This document shows, piece after piece, positions 33,372 through 44,280 of a stretch of DNA of 64,000 bases. Both the position numbers and the translations under genes were made by a program. This stretch comes from Linum tenue (taxonomy: Eukaryota; Streptophyta; Magnoliopsida; Malpighiales; Linaceae). The DNA lies in contig CAMGYJ010000006.1 of the NCBI GenBank assembly GCA_946122785.1, positions 42,428,066 through 42,492,065 of the forward strand. The letters run 5' to 3'. Position 1 is the first letter of the stretch, and each line of letters starts with the position of its first letter. Below the pieces are notes generated by a model. It ran no database searches. It had not been told where the DNA came from and worked only from the letters and a program-made list of their open reading frames with translations.

Positions 33372-34724
33372 ATGTCGAAGCCCAACCTCAGGCACCCATT
33401 TATTCAAGATTTGAAAAGGGGCCCCACCAGGATCGTTTTAAGAGCATCCTGGTCTGCAAATTTGGGCAGCATCATTGCTGGTCAAGCGCGAGTTGTAGAA
33501 GCTGAACTGCTACGAGCACTTCTCCGCCACAGTCATCAACCGCCCCTGGCGCCGCCTCGTCCAAATTCGAGAGAAGGTCTACCACGAGCTCGTACTTGAG
33601 TTCTACACGACCTTCAGGCATGCAGACACGGACGATTGGAAGGACGGAGCAGCCGTCCAGTTCAGGCTCAGCGGTGCACCCCGATCCATGAGCTACCAGG
33701 AGCTGGCGACCGCCCTCGGCCTCGGCCTGATCGATGACAGGGACTACATCACCGAGCTTCACGAGCCAGAGGGGGTGAACTTCCAGACACTGTACACCCG
33801 CCTCGCTCGGCCAGGCCAGCGTCCCTTCTCGGCGGCGAAGACGAAGGCCAGCACATTGCAGCTCGACAACCGCATCCTCCACCACATGCTGGCCAAGTCT
33901 TACACTCCGGCCTCGGACAGTGCTAGCGCCATCACCAAGCGAGCCATGTACCTCATTCAGTCTATGCGCCAGAGGGATCATCCTATCCACTTGGGCTCGG
34001 TGGTGGCGAGGACCTTCGACAAAAGTGCTTCCGAGCTGAAGAAACTCCACTGCACCCCCCTCATCACCCGCCTGGCATCCTACTTCGAGATCTCCCTGCA
34101 GGGGTGCACAGAGCAGGGCGACACCAGTGCCTTTGGCGAGTATACAATCCGTAAGATGCACCTGCTTCGGGAATAGCGAGGTGTTAAGTGGATCGAGGGG
34201 TTTCCACAACCCCAGATCCCAGAGGAGGTCCAGCTGGAGGTTCCCGAGGGTGCGGCTGATGTGGAGGTGGAGCCCGAGGAGGTGGATGCTGCTGCTGCCC
34301 CACCTTCGAGTACGGGGGTGGCAGCTCCGCTTTTCCCGGGCAGGACTACTTCGCCTACCAGTTCGAGCAGCTACGTCTCCAGAACCAGCAGATCCTTGAC
34401 CAGCAGCTCCAGTTCCAGAAGCAGTACGCGGCTCACCAGGTCGAGTACCAGCACAGGATGGCTGCTTATGATGAGCGCCTAGACATGCTGGCCACCCAGC
34501 AGGGGGTGACATTGGCGCATATCGAGCGAGAGAAGGCTCGATCTAGGCGTATGCAGGAGGTCCAGCAGCACCTGCTCCAGCTGCTGCCGGCCGAGCAGCC
34601 CGTCTGGAGGACTCCCTGGGAGGACTCTCCACTTCCACCTCCCCCAGCTGATGGTGATGATGGAGCTGATGGTGATGACGCCTTCATGGACGACATCGAC
34701 CTGGATAACCTTGGCGACGAGTAG
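33372..34724 (+). pseudogene. Athila-2 third ORF (ATHILA ORF-1 / env-position protein), broken
   Basis: About 450 codons after pol. The N-terminal part (MSKPNLRHPF...) reaches GSIIAGQARVVE, then a frameshift near 33500 leads into NCYEHFSATVINRPW and VYHELVLEFYTTF. The conserved core at 33630-34170 (FRLSGAPRSMSYQELATALG) resembles the plant ATHILA ORF-1 type. TAG at 34174 follows LLRE. A second frameshift near 34335 leads into a Gln-rich coiled coil (QLRLQNQQILDQQLQFQKQY) and a very acidic tail ending at 34724. I see no signal peptide or transmembrane segment, so I would not call it an envelope. Its function is unknown. Confidence 0.7.
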
Positions 34725-35029
34725 GCTGTACTCGTTGCCCATCTCAGTGTGTTTTTCGTTTTAGACTTTTGTGTATTTGCTCCATGTGTGAGGAGCTTGA
34801 ACTTAGTGTCGTTTGTTTTTTGTTTTTGTTTCTCTTTGGTGGATTGTTTATTTTGTAGCCATCTGGGCTAACACTTATCCCTAACGCACAGTGTGCTAGT
34901 GTGTTCTTGGTGTTCGATTCGTGCAGAACTGTCCATCTTCCCGTTTGTTTCTCACTGACTGGTCCACTTCCAGTCCCCCAGCAGTATTTCAATCCGCTAA
35001 CATCGTTCCCCTTATCTCTCCCTCTACTC

Positions 35030-35072
35030 CATTGAGGGCAATTTCGTGCTTAAGTGTGTGGGGGGAGGGGGT
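35030..35072 (+). promoter_or_regulatory. Internal hairpin plus purine-tract module, Athila-2
   Basis: CATTGAGGGCAATTTCG, where ATTG can pair with CAAT, is followed by TTAAGTGTGTGGGGGGAGGGGG. It resembles the true PPT (AAGTGTGGGGGAG at 36572) but lies 1.5 kb upstream. Athila-3 has the same module at 52990-53030. It could act as a second plus-strand primer. Confidence 0.55.
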
Positions 35073-36546
35073 GCTTTGTATCGGTTGGAATCTATATTTG
35101 AGTGCTTGGAGCCTAGTCCGCTGTCCGAATCTTACGATTTGAGGGCTCCAAGTACTGCGGTTTGATCATATTGGCACTGTGTTTTGATTGATGAATTGAA
35201 TGGTTTTCGGATTGATGCATGACAGCTTGATTGTGACTAGGACAACCTATGATGAGGACTGAGACGTGCAGTAGAATTATGTAGGGGTTCAGTTTTTCAA
35301 CTGTTTGCTTACCAACTGTGACTTGGATTGATCACTTGTTCTTGACAGTCGTTTATGCATCTAGTTCAGGGTATCAGAATGTGAGATAGAGCATATAGGT
35401 AGCCATGTGAGATTTGAGCCTGCTCGTTTCTTTCTTGTGCGATAGATCCCTCTTCCATGATGTGTAGCATTCACGTTGTCACTAGCTAAGATGATGGGGG
35501 CATAGGATTAGCCCACGACCAAATTGACTGTCCTGATGTGTCATATCCCCTAGTCAGCCCTTTGAGCCGTGTGTTATCCTTTCTTTTGGTCTATAATGAA
35601 AAATCACCCTTTTGCATCTTTTAGAAGGTTCCACAGAGTGGTTTTTACATATTCTCTGCTGTTTCTGCTAAATTTAATGTGAGTGTTGGAGGTAGTGCTT
35701 AAAAGTTGGGCATGTGTTTGAAATATGTGCAGAAGTGGTGGCTCTCTTAAGAAATGAAAAGAAAATGAAAGAAAAACAAAGAAAAATTGAAAGCAAAAGA
35801 GAGCCACTACCAAAAATCTGAATAATGCCCATTAAGTAGTGTTTCTTAGCGGTCTGGCTTGGAAATGCTAACATTTATACCTCCTTCGCTTTTGTGCTCT
35901 TGAGATATTGAGTATGCAGAATAGCAGAAAGGAAATACCTGTTTGTTTGACTGTGATTGTGTGGGTTTGGAAATGTGGAACCTTGTGCTATGAATACTTC
36001 CACCACCTAAAAGGCCTTTTCCCATTGTCCAAGACCCTAGCCAGTCACTTGAACCTGTGTCTAAGACCTCCGGATTAGTTAGTGGTGACACTCCATATGT
36101 GAACTCTAGCATTTAGAGGCTGCCATCATGGTGAAGAGATGTTAGGGATTGAGAGAAGTAGCATGCACATTTTTTGCATCAAATTGTCCTGACCCCACTG
36201 GTCGAGAGTGAGTGATTCATTTTCATATTCTATATACTCTTGTACCCCAGTGAGGACCTTGATTGCTCGGTCTCTATTCTGATGTCTTGAGTTGGATGCA
36301 TGAGGTGACTGTTTTGAGTAAGTGGTTGAGTCAAATCTAGGTTGGTTGGTGAACAGAAGGGAGACTCTTCCTTTACTCGATTTTGCTGCACTCGAATGTC
36401 CTTTGTGGTGGTTGTCCAGGTTGATATTGAAGTTGTTTATGTGTTGATGTTTGAAAACCAGTACGATTCACGTGTTCTGTGCATTTATGACTTGTCCCCA
36501 ATGTTGGTTGATTGAAATATGTGAGCTTACCTTGTGTCTGACTTGG
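35073..36546 (+). other. Conserved non-coding 3' region, Athila-2
   Basis: No open frame of note. Several blocks match Athila-3 closely: 35399-35590 (AGCCATGTGAG, AGATCCCTCTT, GGCATAGGATTAG, CTTTGAGCC), an A/G-rich tract at 35752-35812, 35998-36125 (CCACCACCTAAAA, CCAGTCA, GACCTCCGGA, GTGAACTCTAG) and 36160-36275 (GTGAGGACCTT). Conservation without coding suggests an RNA or DNA element. Confidence 0.7.
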
Positions 36547-36586
36547 TTTGCTTGGGGACAAGCAAACGGTTAAGTGTGGGGGAGTT
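36547..36586 (+). promoter_or_regulatory. Athila-2 polypurine tract with upstream hairpin
   Basis: TTTGCTTG-GGGA-CAAGCAAA (36547-36566) forms an 8-bp stem. The PPT AAGTGTGGGGGAG (36572-36584) follows, with the 3' LTR starting TGATAG at 36587. Confidence 0.8.
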
Positions 36587-37734
36587 TGATAGATCGTTAA
36601 TTACACATGTTTTTACCCCCATTCTTACACCATTTGAGATTTGGTTTCTCGTGTTTTAGGCTGATTTCACGCTAGGTTGTGCTTGTTTGTGATATTTCAG
36701 GTCCTAGTACGTGAATGGAGGCTTGGGAGCGAGTTTGGGGTCGATTGGACTAAGATCGGACGCGTGGCGAGGTGCTAAGGAAGCCACACGGGCACACACA
36801 AACCCCACACGGCTGTGCACATGACCAATGTGGCCGTGTGGGATTGTGCGAGCCTTCACACGGGCACAAATAATTCCCACACGGCCGTGTGATGGAGCAA
36901 GGTGGCCATGTGAGTTGTGCCGAGGACAAACACGTGCAGAGCAAAATTCCCACACGGCCGTGTGACCCTGGCCGTGTGGGAAGCCTGAAGTTCGACTTAT
37001 TGATACGCCGCGTTTTGAGTCACACGGGCAACTAGGTGAGATAGATAGAATGACTTGGGATGATTGAAGCCTGAAGTTCGACTTATTGATACACCGCGTT
37101 TTGATTGTAATGACTTGGGATGATTATACTGTTTGGTTTTAATCGAATGATGCATGTTTATTGAATTGATTGAATTCTGATCAGCTTTTCTTGATTTCTG
37201 CTGCAACCTGAGATAGATAGAATCTGATTAGGTTGTTAGAGCCTCTTCATTCGATAGTAGGAGATTGGTTATACGAGAGTTAGCCAGTTTACTGCTTTGT
37301 ACTGGAATTCAATTCCAGTAGTGGAGTTCTGTGTTCATAGCCTCAGCTTTCTATCCCGGTGAAGACTAGTCGTTTGCCGGTTAGTTAGACTGAGAGGGCT
37401 TTGTCAGCTTAAGAGATTCCAAGCTACTGTCGGATCTTCCGCAGTCTAATCAACAGTAAATCAACCCAGGGTAATTACAATTGAACCTAACTAAGGAGCT
37501 AGGGGGACTCATTCCCGAGTGACTCTTTCCTGCTTGAGAAAACCGAACCATTTCCTGCTTTCTTACTGCTTTTAGTTTAAACAACAATCACTCGACTTAG
37601 TTGGCTAGATAATAGATAATCACGGAGTAAGCAGTAGATCTAGACCCCGGGTTGATAATAGAACTTGCCTGTTACTGCACTTCCGGACTGCGATTACACT
37701 TGGTCGCAGTTTGGTGTTGTATTTTGGTGTGTCA
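36587..37734 (+). repeat. Athila-2 3' LTR, internally rearranged
   Basis: 1148 bp against 1419 bp in the 5' copy. It lacks the part equivalent to about 25253-25597. At 37037-37110 the gap is filled by short copied pieces: AGATAGATAGAAT, TGACTTGGGATGATT, and a repeat of GAAGCCTGAAGTTCGACTT. Elsewhere it is nearly identical to the 5' LTR. Confidence 0.9.
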
Positions 37735-37739
37735 ACATG

Positions 37740-40700
37740 ACAGATAACAAACTTCTATTTTCAAACCTCAAATTAGGAAATTTTGGAAAAGTATTTTTCG
37801 GGGATAATAACACAGCTGAAATCATAGGTAAATGTCAAGTTGGAGATAAACCATCAATTAATAATGTCATGCTTGTTAATGGGCTCAAACACAATCTGTT
37901 CTCCATAAGTCAAATGTGTGTAAAAGAATACAGAGTTGTGTTTGAACCAAATTTCTGCTATGTTGAAAACATTAAGACTAATCAGTTACTGCTCACCGGG
38001 AGTAGAAATGGAAAGGTGTATACTCTTTATCTAAATGAAAAAACCAGTTTTAATGAAACATGTCTTGTAAGTCTGAATGAAAGTGAACAAGAAAAATGTC
38101 ATCGTCGACTAGGGCATGTAAACGTTAGTGTGCTAAACTAACTCGACTGAATCTGGTTAAGGGTCTTCCTAAGATTAACGAGAAAAGGATTTTTTCTGTG
38201 ATGCTTGTGCCAAGGGTAAACATACTAGATCTAGCTTCAATAGTAAGACCGCCATCTCTGCTTCTAGGGTACTTGAACTTTTACACTTAGACCTATTTGG
38301 GCCTACAAACGTTGTTAGTTACGGAGGAAAGTCATATGCCTTTGTCATAGTTGATGAATTCTCAAGATTCACTTGGGTTCTGTTCTTGGCCAAAAAGGAT
38401 GAAGCTTTCTTAGGATTCAAAACCCTTGTTAAACGTTTGGGGAACGAGAAATCAACTATGGTTTATAGCATTCGTAGTGACCATGGAGGGGAATTCAGTT
38501 CAGAAAACTTTGAGAACTACTGCAATGAAATGAGAATATTTCATAATTTTTCAGCGCCCATGACCCCTCAGTAGAACGGGGTAGTAGAAAGAAAGAATAG
38601 AACTCTAATTGACATAGCCAGAACCATGCTGAATGGTTATGGCTTACCTAAGTACTTCTGGGCAGAAGCCATAAATACTGCATGTTATATAACTAATCGA
38701 GCTTTAATTAGGTCAGGCATAAAGAAAACACCTTATGAACTTTGGAAAGAAAAGAAACCTAACATGGGATACTTCCATCCTTTTGGCTGCAAATGTTTTG
38801 TACTAAACACAAAAGACAACCTTGGAAAATTTGATGCCAAGTCGGATGAGTCTGTCTTCTTGGGATATTCTGAAACTAGCAGGGCTTACCGAGTATTCAA
38901 CAAACGGATCCTCAAGGTTGAGGAGTCCGTTAACATGATATTTGATGAGTCTGTTACTGAGATCACAGATTCTGAGGATAATGATGAGGAAGACTTTGGG
39001 TTTGGACGGAGTGCTTTTGAAAATAGGAAGAAAGAATCCTCGAAGGAAGGAGAGAATGACACGGGAGTAGTCTTCGAGGATACTGAGTTTCCAGAAAAAC
39101 ATCCTCCTGCTCACATCATCAAAAGGCATCCCCCCTACTCAAATTATCGGTGAACTAGCCAAGGTATGACAACTCGATCTAAAGTTCAACCTAATCACTC
39201 TGCTCTGGTATCCTTAATTGTACCAAAAAATGTGTAAGAAGCATTGCTTGATGAATACTGGACCGAGTCCATGTTCGAAGAGATGCATCAATTTGAAAGG
39301 GCTAAAGTTTGGGAATTAGTCCCTAAACCAGAAGGTAGAGCAATCATAGGAACCAAGTGGATTTATAAAAATAAATATGATGAAATAAGAACAATACTTA
39401 GAAACAAATCGCGCCTAGTAGCCCAAGGGTATAATCAAGAAGAAGGTATTGACTTCGATGAAACTTTTGCCCCTGTTGCCCGTCTTGAAGCCATTAGGAT
39501 GTTGTGTGCTTTGGTTAGCTCAAAACACTCTAAACTGTACCAAATGGACGTAAAAAGTGCATTTCTAAATGCGAATTAAAAGAAGAAGTTTACGTCTCAC
39601 AACCTCTTGGTTTTGAGGATCACAGATACCCCAATCATGTCTACAAGATAAAGAAAGCCCTGTACGGATTAAAACAAGCCCCTAGAGCCTAGAATGATAA
39701 GCTTAGTTCATTCTTATTGGAAAATGGTTTTCGAAGAGGACAAGTAGATAAAACCTTATTCATAAAACAAAAACAGGAACACATCTTACTTGTGCAAATA
39801 TATGTGGATGATATTATTTTTGCGAGTTCATGTCAGAGCTTATGTACAGAATTTGAATCTGCAATGAAAGGAGCCTTCGAAATGAGTCTAATGGGAGAAT
39901 TAACCTATTTTCTTGGACTACAAATTAAACAAACTTCTTCTGGGACATGTATTTGTCAAACCAAATATCTGCAAAACATGCTCAAACGTTTTGAATTAGG
40001 AAACTTAAAATCAGGCGTAACTCCCATGGCTACAACCCTCAAACTTGACAAGGACGAGTCAGGGAACCCAGTAAACGAAAAACTCTTTAGGGGAATGATT
40101 GGCTCATTGCTCTATCTCACTACAAGCAGGCCAAACATCATGTCTAGCGTCTGCTTATGTGCTAGGTTTCAGAGTTCCAATAAGGAAAGTCACTTGTCAT
40201 CTGTTAAATGCATTTTTAGATATCTTAGCGGTACTCCTAATCTAGGACTGTGGTACTCGTGTCATTCTAGTCTAGAACTAATAGGATACTCTGATTCTGA
40301 CTATGCTGGATGTCTAATGGATCGCAAGAGCACATCGGGAACATGTCATTTCCTTGGCACGTCTCTTGTTTCCTGGTTTAGCAAGAAACAAAATTCCGTT
40401 GCTCTTTCAACAGCAGAAGCAGAGTATATAGCAGCTGGGAGCTGCTGCACTCAGCTTCTGTGGATGAAGCATCAACTACTAGATTATGGGCTGCATTTAG
40501 GGCCAGTGCCCATTCTCTGTGATAACACGAGCACCATTAACATGTCCAAAAACCCAGTTCAGCATTCTCGAACAAAACATATAGACGTTCGATATCACTT
40601 TCTTAGGGATTTAGTTGAAGAAGGTCAGATTGACATAGAATTTGTTCCTACTTCTTGCCAATGGGCTGATATCTTCACAAAACCCCTAGGATCTGATACC

Positions 40701-40763
40701 TTCCTCACCATTCACCGAGAACTAGGGATGTTTACTTGGCCTGAGGTGGAAAATCTAAAGTAA
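37740..40763 (+). pseudogene. Sirevirus pol: integrase, RT, RNase H (broken)
   Basis: Resumes after Athila-2 with TDNKLLF. GAG-pre-integrase ends CHRRLGHVN (38098). Frameshifts near 38135 and 38190 precede the integrase core: LHLDLFG, IRSDHGGEF, then TAG at 38572 in place of Gln, then NGVVERKNRT, so Asp-Asp-Glu are all present. Stops follow at about 39150 and 39235. RT starts [16 protein letters not shown], has a frameshift at about 39577, and retains IYVDDIIF (about 39806). RNase H has GYSDSDYAG, STAEAEYIA and the final DIFTKPL, ending at 40763. The order of integrase before RT is diagnostic of Ty1/copia. It is decayed and cannot make an active polyprotein. Confidence 0.9.
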
Positions 40764-40987
40764 GGAAGGTCATTGATCCGTCCTACTCTTCAGCCCCAAG
40801 GGAAACCCTTTCCTAATATTCACTTACCCTTTTCTCTGTGATCTCCGATCTTCTGTCATTAACTAGGGTCACCTTCCTTATCCTCGTTTGACTTGCCCCT
40901 TACTCTTCCCTTCTATAAAAACCTTCCTCTTCATCTTCCAAGACTCACTTCTTCCCAAACTTAACTCAGCTGTTCAAAACTCTTCCA

Positions 40988-42028
40988 ATGTCCGCTACCA
41001 ATCCCCATGTGGCTCTCCAGCTTGCTCAAGCGGCCATTTTCAATGGCAAGTGCTTCGGCAGTGCTGAGAAATACTCGTGATACCTGCTCAAATTTGAAGA
41101 TCGAGAGTTGTTCCCCTCCATTGCACTCGATCCATCTTGCTTTAATAGGTATGATATGAACATTCCTGTTCTTATCAACCGCCTTGGGTGGACTGACATT
41201 CTCCAGAATCAACACTTTGGCTTTCGTCCTGAGGTCGTCCGCATGTTCTATGCAAACATGAAACCTTGTTATAATACCATTCCCCCGTCTTTTACCACTA
41301 TAGTGTTCAACTACTTGATCACTGTCAATGTCGAGCTGCTGTCACTGCTCCTCGGGATACCTATCAATGGTTCCGAGGTCATGGATGCTGTCGACTTTTA
41401 ATCTGTGGGGTTTGATGACACGACTGCCTTCCGTCGCTATACCCAAGATATCGGGAGGTATTTCCCGAATATGCTGTCGACTGGACGAATTCCTGATGAT
41501 CTGGAAGTACTTCATTACTATATAACTCGGGTCTTTCTTCCCCGCTCCTATGGTCACTCGACCATTCATACTACTGATCTGTGGATCCTGGCTAGTGCCA
41601 AGGAGAACCGTGCAATTAGCTATCCTCATCTTTTGTTTGGTCACATGGTTTCCTACCATGACAACAACTATGAGGGTGCTCTACCCTTTGCACCCCAGAT
41701 CACCCTACTTCTGCTTGCTCTTGGGGTGGATCTGCGTTACAAAGTAGCTCGAGTGGATCTCATTGATCGGCTTCAGGCTGAGTTCGTGCTTCGGAAAGTC
41801 GATGCTTCTGTAGGACGTCGTCGCCCTCGAGTCAATGCTCCAGAGGGAGGTGATGCAGGTGCTGTGTTTCTTCCTTTTGATGACGGTCTGAGCATCGCAG
41901 ATCTAGTTGATGAACCAGCAGGGCCTAGTAACACTAAGGAGCTTCCCTGTGAAGACGGTGAGTCCGATGACAGCAACTCTGAAGCAGAAATATCAGAATA
42001 TATGTCTTTGCCATCCTATCCATTCTAA
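40988..42028 (+). pseudogene. Sirevirus extra 3' ORF (accessory, two stops)
   Basis: One frame of 347 codons, starting MSATNPHVALQLAQAAIFNG 225 bp after the pol stop, broken only by TGA at 41078 and TAA at 41399. The core (RYDMNIPVLINRLGWTDI, PEVVRMFYANMKP, TTIVFNYLITVNVELLSLLL) reads like the plant transposon-protein domain found in many retroelements. It has the same pattern as the Athila third ORF: a V-x-EFY/MFY-A/T-N/T core, then a short beta-like stretch, then a LLGI/ALGL box. The tail is acidic and Ser-rich. There is no clear signal peptide or membrane segment. Some Sireviruses carry an env-like ORF in this position. The function is unknown, and the relation to the Athila ORF is my inference. 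Confidence 0.65.
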
Positions 42029-42065
42029 AGAAACCTAGGAGTTATCTATATGAAGAGTTATCTAT

Positions 42066-42094
42066 ATGAGGGGGATCTAGTCTTAGGGGGAGGT
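42066..42094 (+). promoter_or_regulatory. PPT-like copies upstream of the Sirevirus PPT
   Basis: GAGGGGGATC and TTAGGGGGAGG lie about 330 bp before the true PPT, and AAGGGGATC near 42383 adds a third. Multiple PPT-like copies upstream of the 3' LTR have been described for Sireviruses. Confidence 0.6.
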
Positions 42095-42403
42095 CTTTAG
42101 CAGAAACCTAGGAGTTATCACCTGGTTTGGTATCAAATAAAGTTCTTGTTCTAAAGAACGTAGGAAGAGTCAGTGATTGTTCTTGTTTTCTGTCTTTCTT
42201 CTAACTGTCGAGTCATGGTCCTTGAGTGTCTTTGAGTCGCTTGTACCCTTCGGTATCTATTTTCCATGAAATAAAAGAAGCTATGTTCCTTAGTGTCACT
42301 TTATGTCTCAGAATATCTGTCTAGAACTGTCTGCACGTAATAAGTTTGCTTCAGTGTGTGTAGGAACCACATGCATAACATTAAGGGGATCATTGACTTG
42401 CTT

Positions 42404-42413
42404 AGGGGGAGAT
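42404..42413 (+). promoter_or_regulatory. Sirevirus polypurine tract
   Basis: AGGGGGAGAT directly before the 3' LTR start TGTTGGAGG. Confidence 0.85.
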
Positions 42414-43228
42414 TGTTGGAGGAAAGCCAGCCAATAGATCAACAATAAGAAGGAATATGGCAAGAAAGATCAACTAGTGGATCTGGAAATTCTCACAGAC
42501 TTGGAACGTTAAGCAAAACAAGATCAGAATGATTCTGCAGTAAAAGCCAACGACTACACTACATGAAGAAATTGGAAGTTCCCCTTAATACTATGAAGTT
42601 TCCTTGTTCTACAATTAACGGTCATCTACCAGCAAGTATTTGAAGCAGTACCCAGCCGAAGGGAAGACACTTTTCGATAGGATCAATACCCTCCACTAAG
42701 CTAACGAAATTGCTTGTAGTATTGAGTTGAAAAGAGTCTCTAACTGTGATTCGGGGAGAATCAGTTCAGGGAGTGTGCATTGGAATACGCAGTAGCTGGA
42801 TAGCTGGGGTAGATTGTGTGTGTAGTCGTCGTAGGTCCAGGATTGGATCGCTTGACTGTTAGTTTGAGAACTTGTGTTGAGAGCAGAAACTTACATACCC
42901 ATAGTGAACTGGGAGAAGAAGACGATCAACAAACGATGGTGTCGTTTCAACCAATCTCAACGCTTAACAATAGCCATCAGGAGGAAATTGGGCTTGTAAC
43001 ACACTCAACGGACTCAAGGCCCATACCATAATTAAGTTGCAATTCAAAACCATGGCCCAAGTTCCTAATAGTCTAAAAGAATAACTCAATTTCATTTCCA
43101 TCTCATTTCTCGCATTTTCGCTTTCTCTCTAACTCCAAAATCAAAATTAGGGTTCTTGGAGAAAATATGTCTTGCAGGCGTTTCAGTAGAAAAGAACGAG
43201 AGGAATCTCGTGCTCGATTCCATTTACA
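42414..43228 (+). repeat. Sirevirus 3' LTR
   Basis: 815 bp, TGTTGGAGGA to CCATTTACA. It is about 170 bp shorter than the 5' copy because of a single internal deletion between CATAGTGAA and CTGGGAGAAG. Confidence 0.9.
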
Positions 43229-43922
43229 GTTGAACGATGCAAGGGAGAACTACACCACCACTAAAAAGGAGCTGCTCGCGGTGGTGTATGCATTTGACAA
43301 GTTTCGACCTTATTGGTGCTCTCCCATGTGGTGGTTTACACAGACCACTCCGTGATTCACTATCTGATGAGCAAGGCTGATGCAAAGCTTAGGCTCATCC
43401 GCTGGATCCTACTTCTGCAGAAATTTGATATCGAGATCCGGGATAAGAAGGGAGCCGAAAATATTGCTGCAGATCATCTTTCACGGTTGGAAGCCTCCTC
43501 GGTGGACAACTTCGTGGAAGAGATCAACGAATCATTCCCGAGTGAGCGATTGCTGGCGATGACCTTGGTAGAGGGTGTGGCCCTTGGTATTCTGACTTTG
43601 CCAATTATCTAGTGGGCAAGCAGCTACTGAAGGGTATGGCCACTCATGCAAAGCGCAAGTTCTTCTCCGACCTTAAGCATTATTTCTGGGAGGATCCTTA
43701 CCTCTTCAGGATCGGAGCACATGGTGTGATCCGGCGCTGCGTCATGGAGTGCGAGATGAGAGACATCCTGTCTCAATGTCGCGAGGGACAAACTGGAGGT
43801 CACCATGGAGGGAACCACACGGCGCGGAAGGTGCTACAATCGGGCTTCTACTGGCCCTTACTCTTTAAGGATGCAGACACCTTCGCATGACAGTGTGACC
43901 ACTGCCAGAGGTCAGGTAACAT
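43229..43922 (+). pseudogene. Athila-1 pol, continued (RNase H and integrase finger)
   Basis: Resumes with [19 protein letters not shown], exactly where Athila-1 was cut at 19721. A frameshift at about 43313 shifts to [17 protein letters not shown]. Another lies near 43590. The integrase HHCC finger follows (GGHHGGNHTARKV at 43796, CDHCQRSGN at 43897), with one TGA at 43888. The sequence ends at GGTCAGGTAACAT and switches to the truncated LTR of Athila-3. Confidence 0.88.
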
Positions 43923-43930
43923 CAAACCGT

Positions 43931-44129
43931 TTACCTTTGCTTTGTTTCGATTTAAGTCTCATAGTTTTCAACCAAAATCCAATCCGCTAGATAATGTTTC
44001 AAACAATGGAAGTAGGGGTACATGGTCCGACCCAAGTGGATATTTAAAATACTTGCCCTATATTGCACCCATCTAAGGTTTATACTTGGGTCTTAGGTGG
44101 GATTTTGTTGTGATATTCGGGACGAGCCA
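43931..44129 (+). repeat. Athila-3 5' LTR, last ~200 bp only
   Basis: TTTACCTTTGCTTTGTTTCG to GGGACGAGCCA, matching the 3' LTR from about 55439 to 55631. The rest of the LTR has been lost at the junction. Confidence 0.88.
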
Positions 44130-44135
44130 AGTTTT

Positions 44136-44153
44136 TGGCACCATTGCCAGGGA
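44136..44153 (+). promoter_or_regulatory. Athila-3 primer binding site (tRNA-Asp, degenerate)
   Basis: TGGCACCATTGCCAGGGA, three differences from the perfect tRNA-Asp complement seen in Athila-2. All three look like transitions. Confidence 0.75.
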
Positions 44154-44280
44154 GCTTCGGTCCGTTATCTTGCAAAAGTTGTTTGGTGTTAATCTGGCTT
44201 TTAGTTTTGAGCTTTGTTTGTTTGAGTTCTTTGCTTGTGCTAGACGTGGTGTTGTTCTCTAAGTGTGTGCAGGGAGGTGC

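Larger units (their letters stand above)
24809..37734 (+). mobile_element. Athila-2, complete Ty3 Athila-lineage element
   Basis: 12,926 bp with LTRs 24809-26227 and 36587-37734, tRNA-Asp PBS, gag, protease-RT-RNase H-integrase, a third ORF, and a long non-coding 3' region ending in a PPT. A perfect TSD, ACATG, lies at 24804-24808 and 37735-37739. In the stretches I compared by eye, the LTR copies differ at a few percent or less, so it is fairly young, but every ORF has stops or frameshifts. Confidence 0.93.
19722..43228 (+). mobile_element. Sirevirus-type Ty1/copia element, twice interrupted
   Basis: Bounded by LTRs at 19722-20706 and 42414-43228. The flanks CTTGA (19717-19721) and GTTGA (43229-43233) are a 5-bp TSD with one change. 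A PBS for initiator tRNA-Met, gag, pol in the copia order (integrase before RT) and an extra 3' ORF follow. About 10.6 kb remain after removing the solo LTR at 22028 and Athila-2 at 24809. The gag type, the long coiled gag tail, the repeated PPT-like motifs and the extra 3' ORF all fit the Sirevirus lineage. Confidence 0.88.
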
